From contig JBDHIK010000003.1 of the NCBI GenBank assembly GCA_039587475.1, positions 19,426 through 83,425 on the forward strand: a stretch of 64,000 nt of DNA, in the 5' to 3' direction. The notes below the pieces were generated by a model. The model was not told where the DNA came from and made no database searches. It saw nothing but the letters and a program-made list of their open reading frames with translations. Each line of letters begins with the position of its first letter. Positions within the stretch are counted from its first letter, which is position 1. Shown one piece after another: positions 53,091-61,976 of this stretch. The translations under genes were made by a program, and so were the position numbers. Source of the DNA: N074bin45 sp039587475. GTDB lineage: Bacteria > Gemmatimonadota > Gemmatimonadetes > Gemmatimonadales > GWC2-71-9.

Positions 53091-54119
53091 ATGGATCTGG
53101 AGCTACTGCTCGCCGGGCTCGAGGTGCGGAAGCCTGCGGCCCTCGCCCGCGCGATATCGATCGTAGAGAATGGCCGTCTGGGCTTCGAACGCCTGCTCTC
53201 GGCCCTGCATCCCCGCCTGGGCCATGCGCGACGAATCGGTATCACGGGGCCGCCAGGGGCCGGCAAGTCCACCCTGACGGAGTGTCTGGTCGAAGCCTAC
53301 CGTGAGCGGAATCTCACGGTGGCCGTCGTGGCCGTCGATCCCACCAGCCCGTTCACAGGCGGTGCCCTCCTCGGCGACCGCATTCGCATGGAGTCCATCA
53401 CGCTCGACGAAGGCGTCTTCATCCGGTCCATGGCCACGCGCGGCTCGTTGGGCGGCCTGGCCATGACGACTCGGGAAGTGTGTGACGTGCTCGATGCGGC
53501 GGGGTTCGACCGCATCCTGATCGAGACCGTCGGGGTGGGCCAGTCCGAGTTGGACGTGGCCGGCATGGCGGATAGCAGTGTGCTGGTGCTGGTGCCCGAG
53601 TCCGGGGACGGCATCCAGACGCTGAAATCAGGTATCATGGAAATCGCGGACGTGTTCGTGGTCAACAAGGCAGACCGCCCGGGAGCGGACCGGTTGCGAC
53701 AGGAAATCGAAATCACGCTCGGAATCCGTCAGGGGCACGCCTTCAAGAACGTCCCCGCCCACCATGGCGCTCTGAAATCGGGGCCGGTGGTCCGGGACGT
53801 GGAACCCGCCGCCTGGCGCCAGGCGGTGCTGGGAACGGTGGCCGTCGAGTCGCAGGGGATCGAAGAGCTGGTGGAAGCGCTGTCCGCGCACTGGGATTGG
53901 CTCGAAAGTTCCGGTGAGCTTCGGGACCGACGCCGCCAGCGTCTGCGGCACCGTACCCGGGAAGTGGTGAATCGGTCGCTCCGCACCTGGATCTGGCGCG
54001 AAACGGGGGCCGACGGGATGATCGAGGACCGTTTGGAAGCGGTCGAGGAGGGCACCCTCAGCCCCTATCAGGTGGCCGAGGCCATCTTGGATGAGCTGAC
54101 TCAGGAATCGAGACTATGA
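53091..54119 (+). CDS. meaB: MeaB-type G-protein chaperone of B12 acyl-CoA mutase
   Basis: GTPase of about 342 residues that protects and reloads B12-dependent acyl-CoA mutases. P-loop GPPGAGKST, switch regions VAVDPTSPFTGGALLGDRIRM, RSMATRGSLGGLA and ETVGVGQSE, and the base motif NKAD are visible, with a C-terminal dimerisation helix. ATG 53091 is preferred; the frame 12 codons longer adds a Pro/Arg-rich tail. Overlaps the mutase large-subunit gene by 4 bp, confirming partnership. Confidence 0.95.
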   Translation: MDLELLLAGLEVRKPAALARAISIVENGRLGFERLLSALHPRLGHARRIGITGPPGAGKSTLTECLVEAYRERNLTVAVVAVDPTSPFTGGALLGDRIRMESITLDEGVFIRSMATRGSLGGLAMTTREVCDVLDAAGFDRILIETVGVGQSELDVAGMADSSVLVLVPESGDGIQTLKSGIMEIADVFVVNKADRPGADRLRQEIEITLGIRQGHAFKNVPAHHGALKSGPVVRDVEPAAWRQAVLGTVAVESQGIEELVEALSAHWDWLESSGELRDRRRQRLRHRTREVVNRSLRTWIWRETGADGMIEDRLEAVEEGTLSPYQVAEAILDELTQESRL

Positions 54120-55825
54120 CTGCAACCAACGACGATACCGACCACGCCCTGACCGAGCGTCTGGCGCGCCAGGAGGAAGAGCTGGCGCGTCTGCGTGAGG
54201 AGATCCAAGCCTGGCGCGACAAAGCGGAGAGCTTCACGGTTCGGGACGACACGGACTTCACGTCGGTGTCGGGCAGATCGGTCGCCCCGGTGTACACCCC
54301 GCTCGATGTGGCGGCCACGCAGGCGGATCTGGGCCTTCCCGGCCAGTACCCGTTCACGCGTGGCGTGCATCCCACCGGGTACCGCGGCAAGCTGTGGACC
54401 ATGCGGCAGTTTGCCGGCTTCGGCACGGCCGAGGACACCAACGAGCGCTTCAAGTTCCTGCTCTCCCGGGGCCAGACCGGGCTGTCGGTGGCCTTCGATT
54501 TTCCCACCTTGATGGGGTACGACTCCGACCATCCGCGGTCCGAAGGCGAGGTCGGCAAGTGCGGGGTGGCCATTTCCAGTCTGGCCGACATGGAGACGTT
54601 GTTCGACGGCATCCCGCTGGACCAGGTGTCGACGTCGATGACGATCAACGGTCCCGCCGCCATGCTGTTCTGCTTCTATGTGGCCGCGGCGGAAAAGCAG
54701 GGTGCGGACATCAGCAAACTCCAGGGGACCATTCAAAACGACATCCTGAAGGAGTACGTCGCGCAGCATGCCTGGGTCTACCCGGTCGAACCGGCGATGA
54801 AGATCATCGTCGACGTCTTCGAGTGGGCGTCCCAGCACACGCCCAAGTGGAACACGATTTCCATCTCGGGCTATCACATCCGGGAAGCGGGCGCCACGGC
54901 CACCCAGGAACTGGCCTTCACCCTGGCGAACGGGCTGTCCTACGTGCAGCACGGCATCGACCGCGGACTCGACGTCGACGAATTCGCGCCACGCCTGTCG
55001 TTCTTCTGGGACGTCCACAACGACTTCTTCGAGGAGATCGCCAAGATGCGGGCGGCGCGCCGCATCTGGGCCCGTCACATGCGGGAGCACTTCGGGGCCA
55101 AGGACCCGCGCAGCTGGAAGATGCGGTTCCACTGCCAGACGGCCGGGGTGTCCCTGACGGCCCAGCAGCCGCACAACAACATCGTGCGCGTCGCCTACCA
55201 GGCCATGGCCGCGGCGCTGGGCGGCACCCAGTCCCTGCACACCAACGCCTTCGACGAGACGCTGGCGCTTCCCACCGAAGAGTCGGTGCGAATCGCGCTC
55301 CGGACGCAGCACATTCTGGCCTACGAGACCGGTGTTCCCAACACGATCGACCCGTTGGCCGGGTCGTACTACATGGAAGCCCTCACCGACGAAATGGAGC
55401 GGGAGGCCGAAAGCCTTTTTGCGGAGATCGAGGCGCAGGGCGGGGTCACCGCCGCTATCGAGAAGGGGTGGCTGCAGCGCCAGATTGCCCAGTCCTCGTC
55501 ACGGTTCCAGCAGGACGTGGAGCGTGGCCGCCAGGTCATCGTCGGCCTCAACGCCTTCACCGAGCACGAGGAGCCGGACGTGGAGATCCTCAAGATCGGG
55601 GAGGAGGCCGAGCACTTTCAGCGGGATCGGCTGGCCACGTTGCGGGCACAGCGAGATGACGACCTCGTAACCCAACGATTGGCGGAGCTCAAGTCGGCCG
55701 CCATTGCCGAGCAGAACATCATGCCGGCGATGCTGGACTGCGCTCGGGCCTACTGCACCCTGTTCGAGATCCGGCACAGCCTCGAAGAGGTGTATGGTGC
55801 GTACCGCGAGCCGGTATTCTTCTGA
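54116..55825 (+). CDS. icmA: B12-dependent acyl-CoA mutase large subunit, isobutyryl-CoA mutase-like
   Basis: About 569 residues, only the substrate barrel; the B12 domain is a separate gene. An N-terminal coiled helix (about 10-38) precedes the barrel. Homologous to methylmalonyl-CoA mutase, but the two substrate-selecting positions read Phe99 (MRQFAGF) and Gln217 (YVAQHAW), where methylmalonyl-CoA mutase has Tyr and Arg and isobutyryl-CoA mutase has Phe and Gln. The position that is Asp in 2-hydroxyisobutyryl-CoA mutase is Ala126. The catalytic His254 (SGYHI) is kept. Size also matches Streptomyces IcmA. The predicted reaction is isobutyryl-CoA to n-butyryl-CoA; the symbol is tentative. Confidence 0.75.
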   Translation: MTATNDDTDHALTERLARQEEELARLREEIQAWRDKAESFTVRDDTDFTSVSGRSVAPVYTPLDVAATQADLGLPGQYPFTRGVHPTGYRGKLWTMRQFAGFGTAEDTNERFKFLLSRGQTGLSVAFDFPTLMGYDSDHPRSEGEVGKCGVAISSLADMETLFDGIPLDQVSTSMTINGPAAMLFCFYVAAAEKQGADISKLQGTIQNDILKEYVAQHAWVYPVEPAMKIIVDVFEWASQHTPKWNTISISGYHIREAGATATQELAFTLANGLSYVQHGIDRGLDVDEFAPRLSFFWDVHNDFFEEIAKMRAARRIWARHMREHFGAKDPRSWKMRFHCQTAGVSLTAQQPHNNIVRVAYQAMAAALGGTQSLHTNAFDETLALPTEESVRIALRTQHILAYETGVPNTIDPLAGSYYMEALTDEMEREAESLFAEIEAQGGVTAAIEKGWLQRQIAQSSSRFQQDVERGRQVIVGLNAFTEHEEPDVEILKIGEEAEHFQRDRLATLRAQRDDDLVTQRLAELKSAAIAEQNIMPAMLDCARAYCTLFEIRHSLEEVYGAYREPVFF

Positions 55826-55856
55826 CCCGTTGCCTGCAAGGCAAAGGACGACATAG

Positions 55857-57017
55857 ATGGCACACACATCGACGTTGACAAGCAGTGTTGGCCCGCAACT
55901 CGAACAACTGAACGACTTCCGGGCCGGACGGCACCGGGTCGTGACGTGCTACCTGAAGTTGGAACCCAGGGACCGCACCCGGGGCAAGTACCTCATCAAG
56001 CTCAAGAATCGCATCAAGCAGGTCATCGAATCCCTCGAGAGCTCAGGTGCCACCAGGGCCGTGCGCGAAGCAGTCGGCGAGGACCTCGACCGGCTGGTCG
56101 ACCACCTGCAGCGTCCAGGCAACCTGCCGCCCTCCCGGGGGCTCGCCGTCTTCCTCTGTGGTCCGCTTGATCTCTTCGAGGTCATCCCACTCCCCAAGGT
56201 GTACCGGTCCCGCATCGTCGTCGATCGGCACCCGCTCATCCGGGAATTGGCGGCCGTGGAGGATGAGTTCGGCCGCGTTCTCACCGTGGTGGCCGACCGC
56301 ACCGTGGCGCGACTCTTCGAAGTGACCGCGTACGAAGTCCAGGAATTGGGAACGTTCGAGGGCGGGACGGCGCGGACCAAGCGGTTCAGTGGGCAGAATG
56401 GCCGCTGGGGCGAGCACAACTTCAACAACCGCATTCGGCAGGAGAAGGCGCGCCACTACGAAGCGGTGGCCCGTGCCCTGTTCCAGCTCAAGCAACAACG
56501 ACCGCTGCGGGGGGTGGTTCTGGCGGCGCCCGGCAAGGAAGCGGCCGCCATCGAGCCGTTCCTGCATCCCTATGTCGCCGAGCGCGTCATCGGGACCGTC
56601 AAGCTCAACCCCCAGAGCGCCACCCCGGCGGATGTCCGCGAGTCGACCCTGGTGGTCCGGGAGGCGCATGAACGGGAATCCGAACGGCTGCGCGTCGAAG
56701 AGATGAAGGATGCCGAAGGGAACGGCTGGGCCGTCAATGGCCTGCCGGGGACGCTACGGCGATTGGCCCGGGGCCAGATCCGAACCTTGCTGGTGAACGC
56801 GGAGACCTACCTCCCGGGGTACCGCTGCGCGGATTCGGGCCGTCTGGCCGTGGAGGCGCGTGAGTGCCGCGGTGAGGGGGAGCCCCTGCCGGTCATCGAC
56901 CTGGTGGACGAAGCCATCGAGGAGGCCCTGCGCCAGCATGTCCAGGTGGATGTGGTGTATGACACCGAGGCGGCCGCCAGCATCGAAGGCCTGGCCGGGT
57001 TATTACGGTTCCGGTAA
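55857..57017 (+). CDS. Bacterial eRF1-like (baeRF/Vms1-type) protein
   Basis: About 386 residues resembling archaeal/eukaryotic release factor 1 and Vms1. An N-terminal strand-helix region (VVTCYLKLEPRDR, then a Lys-rich helix) leads to the middle domain (VLTVVADRTVARLFEV). The catalytic loop has SGQ at 178-180 in place of GGQ, followed by NNRIRQEKARHYEAVARAL. The C-terminal L7Ae-like domain includes IRTLLVNAETYLPGYRC, LVDEAIEEALRQ and a closing GLAGLLRFR. Probable peptidyl-tRNA hydrolysis or ribosome-rescue factor, by family. It lies between the two mutase subunit genes, 31 bp after the first and 80 bp before the second. Confidence 0.75.
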   Translation: MAHTSTLTSSVGPQLEQLNDFRAGRHRVVTCYLKLEPRDRTRGKYLIKLKNRIKQVIESLESSGATRAVREAVGEDLDRLVDHLQRPGNLPPSRGLAVFLCGPLDLFEVIPLPKVYRSRIVVDRHPLIRELAAVEDEFGRVLTVVADRTVARLFEVTAYEVQELGTFEGGTARTKRFSGQNGRWGEHNFNNRIRQEKARHYEAVARALFQLKQQRPLRGVVLAAPGKEAAAIEPFLHPYVAERVIGTVKLNPQSATPADVRESTLVVREAHERESERLRVEEMKDAEGNGWAVNGLPGTLRRLARGQIRTLLVNAETYLPGYRCADSGRLAVEARECRGEGEPLPVIDLVDEAIEEALRQHVQVDVVYDTEAAASIEGLAGLLRFR

Positions 57018-57097
57018 GCCGGAATTGACCGGATCGACCGCCCGGGGCCACATTCCAGTGAACGAGCCCGTGCACCCTAACCACTAGCGAACCTCTC

Positions 57098-57520
57098 ATG
57101 TCGCCATCTACCCTGACTCGTCCCATCCGCGTGCTGGTGGCCAAACCGGGCCTCGACGGGCACGACCGTGGCGCCAAGGTCGTGGCCGCGGCGCTGCGGG
57201 ATGCCGGCATGGAGGTCATCTACACCGGTCTGCACCAGACGCCGGAGATGGTCGCCACGGCAGCCATCCAGGAAGACGTCGACGTGGTGGGGCTGTCCAT
57301 TCTGTCGGGGGCCCACATGACCCTCATTCCCCGGGTCCGGGCTCTCCTGGTGGAAGCCGGCCGGGACGACATCCTCATTACCGGCGGCGGGATCATGCCG
57401 GAGGAGGACATCAGCGCCCTCCAGGCCGAGGGTGTCGGACGCCTGTTCGGACCCGGGACGCCGACCACCGAGCTGATCGCCTACATCCAGGACTGGGCCG
57501 CGGCCACCCTCACCGAGTAG
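57098..57520 (+). CDS. icmB: B12-binding small subunit of acyl-CoA mutase
   Basis: About 140 residues forming one cobalamin-binding Rossmann domain. The DxHxxG lower-ligand motif is in GLDGHDRGAKVV, with VDVVGLSILSGAHM and ILITGGGIMPEED as the other cofactor-contact segments. It pairs with the large subunit encoded at 54116-55825; the split and the length match IcmA/IcmB systems and some archaeal mutases. The 80-bp gap upstream is unremarkable. Confidence 0.9.
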   Translation: MSPSTLTRPIRVLVAKPGLDGHDRGAKVVAAALRDAGMEVIYTGLHQTPEMVATAAIQEDVDVVGLSILSGAHMTLIPRVRALLVEAGRDDILITGGGIMPEEDISALQAEGVGRLFGPGTPTTELIAYIQDWAAATLTE

Positions 57521-57531
57521 CCTGGTCCCCC

Positions 57532-59175
57532 ATGCCCTCAGATTCTCCCACGAAGCCGACGCGACTTCGCGCGCTCACCGACGAGTACCGTGAACTCGCC
57601 GCCCGTCTGGAGCAGGGCGGCGGCGACAAGCGGATCGCCCGGATGCACGAGCGCGGCCAGCTGGCGCCGCGTGAACGACTGCGCGCCTTGCTCGACCCCG
57701 ATACCCCGTGGCTGGAGATCGGTCTCCTGGTGGCGTACGACCAGTACGACGGCCAGGCCCCCGGCGCTGGAGTCATCACCGGGGTGGGGACCGTCGCCGG
57801 TCGTGAGGTGGTCGTCATCGCCAATGACGCCACCGTCAAGGCCGGCGCCTGGTGGCCCGAGACCATTACCAAGATGCTCCGGGCCCAGGAAGTGGCCATG
57901 CGGCAGCGCATCCCCATCGTCTATCTGGTGGACAGCGCCGGAGTCAATCTCCCCTACCAGGGCGGAGTGTTTCCAGGCCAGTACGGCGCGGCGCGCCTGT
58001 TCTACTACAACTCCATCATGCGCCACTACCTGCACGTGCCGCAGATCGCGGCGGTGATGGGGAGCTGTGTCGCCGGGGGCGCCTACCTCCCGGCGTTGTC
58101 CGACGTGATCTTCATGGTCGACGGCACCAGCTTCATGGGGCTGGGTGGGCCCAACCTGGTCAAGGGCGCCACCGGGCAGGTCGTCGATGCCGAGACCCTG
58201 GGTGGGGCCGCAACCCACACGCAGGTCAGTGCCGTGGCTCACTACGAAACGGCCAATGACGAAGAGTGCCTCGTCAAGGTCCGGGAGTATGTCGCCCGGC
58301 TGCCGCGCCATGAGGGAGTGCGACACCGGATCATCGACAACCGGGAGCCGGCTCGAGACCCCGAGGAGCTCTACGACATCCTGCCCCAGGACCACCGCAT
58401 GTCCTATGACATGCGCGACGTCCTGGCGTGCGTGCTCGACGATGGCGCGCTCGAGGAGTTCCAGCCGGAGCTGGCCAAGGAGATGCTGTGCGGTCACGCG
58501 CACATCGAAGGCCATCCCGTGGCGGTGATCGCCAATCAGCGGGGTGTCATCAAGGGCCGTGAGGGAGAACGGCCCCGGTTTGGCGGCATCGTTTACACCG
58601 AGAGCGCCGAGAAGGTGGCCTACTTCATCGAGACCGCCAGCCGCGAACGGATCCCCATCCTCTTCATTCAGGACGTGAGCGGGTTCATGGTCGGGCCCGA
58701 GGCCGAGCACAGCGGGATCATCCGGGCCGGCGCCCGCTTCGTCGAGGCCATGGCCACGGCCGTGGTTCCCAAGATCGTGCTGACGGTGAATCACGCCTCG
58801 GGCGCCGGGTACTATGCCATGGCCGGCCAGGGCTTCGACCCCGACTTCATTCTGACCTGGCCGACCGGGCGCATGGGGGTCATGGAAGGCGAGTCCGCCG
58901 TCATGGCCGTGCACGGCGGCGATATCGAACAGGCCAAGGCCACCAAGACCGAACTTCCCGCTGACGTGCAGGAGTCGATGGCGTCCATGCGGCAGGACTA
59001 CGACCATCAACTCGACGCCAAGTTCGCGGCGGCGCGCGGCTTCGCCGACGCCATCATTCTTCCCGAAGACACCCGTGACCTGCTGGCCTTCCTGCTGCGC
59101 GTCACCAGTAACTACGCCGGCCCCCACCTCGGCGCCTACGTCCTCCCTCCGATCGACGCCGCCCTGACGCGGTGA
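57532..59175 (+). CDS. Acyl-CoA carboxylase, carboxyltransferase (beta) subunit
   Basis: About 547 residues, two crotonase-like halves. KRIARMHERGQLAPRERLRALLD opens the protein; the N half has SAGVNLP, FYYNSIMRH and GSCVAGGAYLPALSD; the C half has PILFIQDVSGFMVG, VNHASGAGYYAMAG and GRMGVMEGE. By pattern it is closest to 3-methylcrotonyl-CoA or geranyl-CoA carboxylase beta chains rather than propionyl-CoA carboxylase, consistent with AtuA genes downstream. The biotin carboxylase partner is not in the window. 4-bp overlap with the subtilase gene. Confidence 0.9.
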   Translation: MPSDSPTKPTRLRALTDEYRELAARLEQGGGDKRIARMHERGQLAPRERLRALLDPDTPWLEIGLLVAYDQYDGQAPGAGVITGVGTVAGREVVVIANDATVKAGAWWPETITKMLRAQEVAMRQRIPIVYLVDSAGVNLPYQGGVFPGQYGAARLFYYNSIMRHYLHVPQIAAVMGSCVAGGAYLPALSDVIFMVDGTSFMGLGGPNLVKGATGQVVDAETLGGAATHTQVSAVAHYETANDEECLVKVREYVARLPRHEGVRHRIIDNREPARDPEELYDILPQDHRMSYDMRDVLACVLDDGALEEFQPELAKEMLCGHAHIEGHPVAVIANQRGVIKGREGERPRFGGIVYTESAEKVAYFIETASRERIPILFIQDVSGFMVGPEAEHSGIIRAGARFVEAMATAVVPKIVLTVNHASGAGYYAMAGQGFDPDFILTWPTGRMGVMEGESAVMAVHGGDIEQAKATKTELPADVQESMASMRQDYDHQLDAKFAAARGFADAIILPEDTRDLLAFLLRVTSNYAGPHLGAYVLPPIDAALTR

Positions 59176-61976
59176 CCATCGTGCGTCCGGCAGCGGTCGG
59201 TGCCCTGGTCATGCTGCTCCTGGCCTGTGGCCAGGGACCGGCCCGCACCGTTCCGGCCGAGTCAGCCGGCTCTGTCCCCGACAACGGCGCTGTTCCCACA
59301 CCTCCTCCGTTGGAGCCGGCGGAAGCGGCGTTCCGGAGCGGCTGGATGCCCCTGGCCCCGACCGGTGTACCGGAGTTCGCGGCGGCACACCCGGACTTCG
59401 ACGGCCGCGGCGTCCTGATCGCCATCCTCGACAGCGGCCTCGATCCCACCGTCCCGGGCCTCATCACCACCAGCACCGGCGTGCCCAAGATCCTCGACGT
59501 CCGTGACTTCTCCGGCGAGGGGCGGGTAGCGCTCCACCCGATCACGGTCAAAGGCGACTCGGTGACGCTGGCGGGGCGGACGCTGGGCGGGTTCAGCCGC
59601 ATCCGCTCCTTCACCGTCTCGCGGGAGTTCTTCGGCGGCGTCGTGGCGGAGTTGCCGCTGGGGACCCCGCTCACCGTCGATCCCCGTGACCTGCCCGGCA
59701 GCGACCTCGACGGGAACGGCCGTTACACCGACTCTCTGGCCGTGGTCGTGACACGGACCCAGTCCGGTTGGGCCGTGTTCATCGATAGCGATGGCGACGG
59801 GTCGCTGGCCAACGAACGACCAGCCTACGACTTCCGGGTGGCGCGCCAACCGTTGGCGTGGGGCGGCGCCGACTCCCCCATCGGATTGGCGGTCAACTTC
59901 ACCGAAGAGGCCGGCCTCCCCATCCTCGACCTGGTGTTCGATACCAGCGGGCACGGGACGCACGTGGCCGGCATTGCGGCGGGCCACGACATGTACGGCG
60001 TGGTCGGATTCGACGGCGTGGCTCCCGGTGCCCGGCTGCTGGGACTCAAGATCGCCAACAACTCGCGGGGTGTCTCGGTGACCGGAAGCATGGTCCGGGC
60101 CCTGGCGTACGCGGTCGAGTTCGCCGAAGCCCGGCGCCTGCCGCTGGTCGTCAACCTCAGCTTCGGGGTCGGGAACGAACGTCCCGGTAGCGCCTGGATC
60201 GATCGCTTCGTGGATTCGGTGCTGGCGGTCCATTCCGGGGTCGTCATGGCGGTGAGTGCCGGGAACGAGGGTCCCGGATTGTCCACCGTCGGGTTTCCAG
60301 GCAGTGCCGCACGCGCCATCAGTGTCGGGGCGACCTTTCCTCTCGTGTTCCTGCGGCGGCCCGGCACGGGTGCCGCGCCCCCTGACCCGATGGCCTACTT
60401 CAGTTCCCGAGGCGGGGCGCTGGCCAAACCGGACCTGGTTGCCCCGGGCGTGGCCTATTCGACGGTACCGGCGTGGAACAGCGGGCACGAACGCAACGCC
60501 GGTACCAGCATGGCCTCGCCCCACGTCGCCGGCCTGGCGGCGAGACTCATGTCCGGAACGGCGCAGCTCGGCTGGGAGACTTCGGCCGCCTTGATCAAGC
60601 GGGCCCTCATGGTGACGGCCATTCCGGTGCCGGGGGCGTCCTACCTGGACGATGGTACCGGCGTGCCGGATCTGACCGGGGCGTGGCGCTGGCTCGAATC
60701 GGTTCAGCAACGGGGCCTGGGCGCCTTTCCCGCGGAAGTGGCAGTCGCCACACAGTGGGACGCCGAGCCTGCCGGGGGCGACAGGCCCCCAACGGTCTTC
60801 GCCAATCCCACCGGTGGGGTCGTCACACTGACCAGTACCGCCTCGTGGCTCGATCACGCGCCGTGGCTGCCCGGTGGGGACAGCGTGCGTCTCATGCTGT
60901 CGGCACGTTCGAATGCCGTCTCGCTGGGCGGGGCGGCCACCGGCGTCGTCCTGGGCTGGGGAGACGACCGGTCGGTGGGTCCGCTGTTTCGGCACGTGAC
61001 GACCCTCGTTCGCCCGGTTCCCGCGGGGAAGGGCATGGTGATTGGACCGTTCACCCTGGCAGCGGGGACCGGACGCCCGGTGTTCCTGGAGGCCGAGCGC
61101 GGCCGGCCCTTCCAGGTCCGCGTGGAGGGTTCCGCTCCGCGGCTGCTGTTCACCCGGCTGTACGAACCGGGCCCGATGCCGTTCCGGGGTGTGGACGAGT
61201 TGCAGGCGGGGCCGGAGGACGAACGGGCCGTGTACCAGGTCGATGCCGCCGACGTCACCGACGGGCGCTATCAGGCGGTCGTGGTGGCATCGCCGGTGGT
61301 GGGAGGGAGCGCGTCGGTGTCGATCCTCCACGCCGCGTTTACGCTGCAAGCCGAGCGCGTCGGTGATAGCGTGGTCGTCGTGTTGACCAACCGTGGGGAA
61401 GGCCCGGCGAGCGCCACCCCCCGGGTGGCGTTGATCGGCGCCACCCGGAGCGACACCGTCGTAGGCGAATCGTCCGATGCCGAGCGACGCCTGCGGGTTC
61501 GGCTGCCGAGCTGGGCCCGGACGCTCGAAATCGACGTCGACCTGCCCACGGGCTCCTGGGGCCGTTTCACCGATTTCGGCGTCACCCTGTTGGACTCGCT
61601 GGGACGCGTCATCGCTCTCGAGCCGATGGACTACGCCCGCGGGCGCTTGCGGCTCCCGCTGACGGAGGCGCACCGGGGCATTCCGGTCGACGTCGTCCTG
61701 TCGCCGGCGCTGGCCGACACGGCGGATCAGGTGCCATGGGTTGCCGCCGTCACGTCCCGTGTGTACGCTGCCTCTGCAGTACCGCTGCTCCCGGTCGACG
61801 CGACCGGCCAGGTCCGGACCTGGCCTGCCGGGACGACCGACACGACCTATTTTCGCATGCGGTCCGCTCCGTGGCCGCTGGATGACGCTCTTACACCGTT
61901 GGGATTGGTCATGACGGAAACAGCAGGCCCCACCTGGACCAGGACGGTAGCGTTGGCGCCGCCGCGCTCCCCATGA
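59172..61976 (+). CDS. TPP-II-like subtilisin-family protease, predicted lipoprotein
   Basis: About 934 residues. Signal peptide with lipobox LLAC (Cys19). Catalytic Asp87 (AILDSGLDP), His261 (SGHGTHVAG), oxyanion Asn near 365 (VSAGNEGP) and Ser446 (GTSMASPHV). The insertion of about 170 residues between Asp and His is characteristic of tripeptidyl-peptidase II/pyrolysin-like subtilases. It carries two EF-hand-like loops, DLDGNGRYTD (178-187) and DSDGDGSLANE (205-215), likely calcium sites. A long beta-rich C-terminal part follows. GTG 59172 overlaps the carboxylase stop by 4 bp and atuA by 4 bp, odd for an extracellular enzyme. Confidence 0.92.
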   Translation: MTIVRPAAVGALVMLLLACGQGPARTVPAESAGSVPDNGAVPTPPPLEPAEAAFRSGWMPLAPTGVPEFAAAHPDFDGRGVLIAILDSGLDPTVPGLITTSTGVPKILDVRDFSGEGRVALHPITVKGDSVTLAGRTLGGFSRIRSFTVSREFFGGVVAELPLGTPLTVDPRDLPGSDLDGNGRYTDSLAVVVTRTQSGWAVFIDSDGDGSLANERPAYDFRVARQPLAWGGADSPIGLAVNFTEEAGLPILDLVFDTSGHGTHVAGIAAGHDMYGVVGFDGVAPGARLLGLKIANNSRGVSVTGSMVRALAYAVEFAEARRLPLVVNLSFGVGNERPGSAWIDRFVDSVLAVHSGVVMAVSAGNEGPGLSTVGFPGSAARAISVGATFPLVFLRRPGTGAAPPDPMAYFSSRGGALAKPDLVAPGVAYSTVPAWNSGHERNAGTSMASPHVAGLAARLMSGTAQLGWETSAALIKRALMVTAIPVPGASYLDDGTGVPDLTGAWRWLESVQQRGLGAFPAEVAVATQWDAEPAGGDRPPTVFANPTGGVVTLTSTASWLDHAPWLPGGDSVRLMLSARSNAVSLGGAATGVVLGWGDDRSVGPLFRHVTTLVRPVPAGKGMVIGPFTLAAGTGRPVFLEAERGRPFQVRVEGSAPRLLFTRLYEPGPMPFRGVDELQAGPEDERAVYQVDAADVTDGRYQAVVVASPVVGGSASVSILHAAFTLQAERVGDSVVVVLTNRGEGPASATPRVALIGATRSDTVVGESSDAERRLRVRLPSWARTLEIDVDLPTGSWGRFTDFGVTLLDSLGRVIALEPMDYARGRLRLPLTEAHRGIPVDVVLSPALADTADQVPWVAAVTSRVYAASAVPLLPVDATGQVRTWPAGTTDTTYFRMRSAPWPLDDALTPLGLVMTETAGPTWTRTVALAPPRSP

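Noticed and set aside
54116..57520. Plain methylmalonyl-CoA mutase annotation
   Set aside because: Overall similarity supports the family, but the two substrate-selecting residues are Phe and Gln rather than Tyr and Arg.
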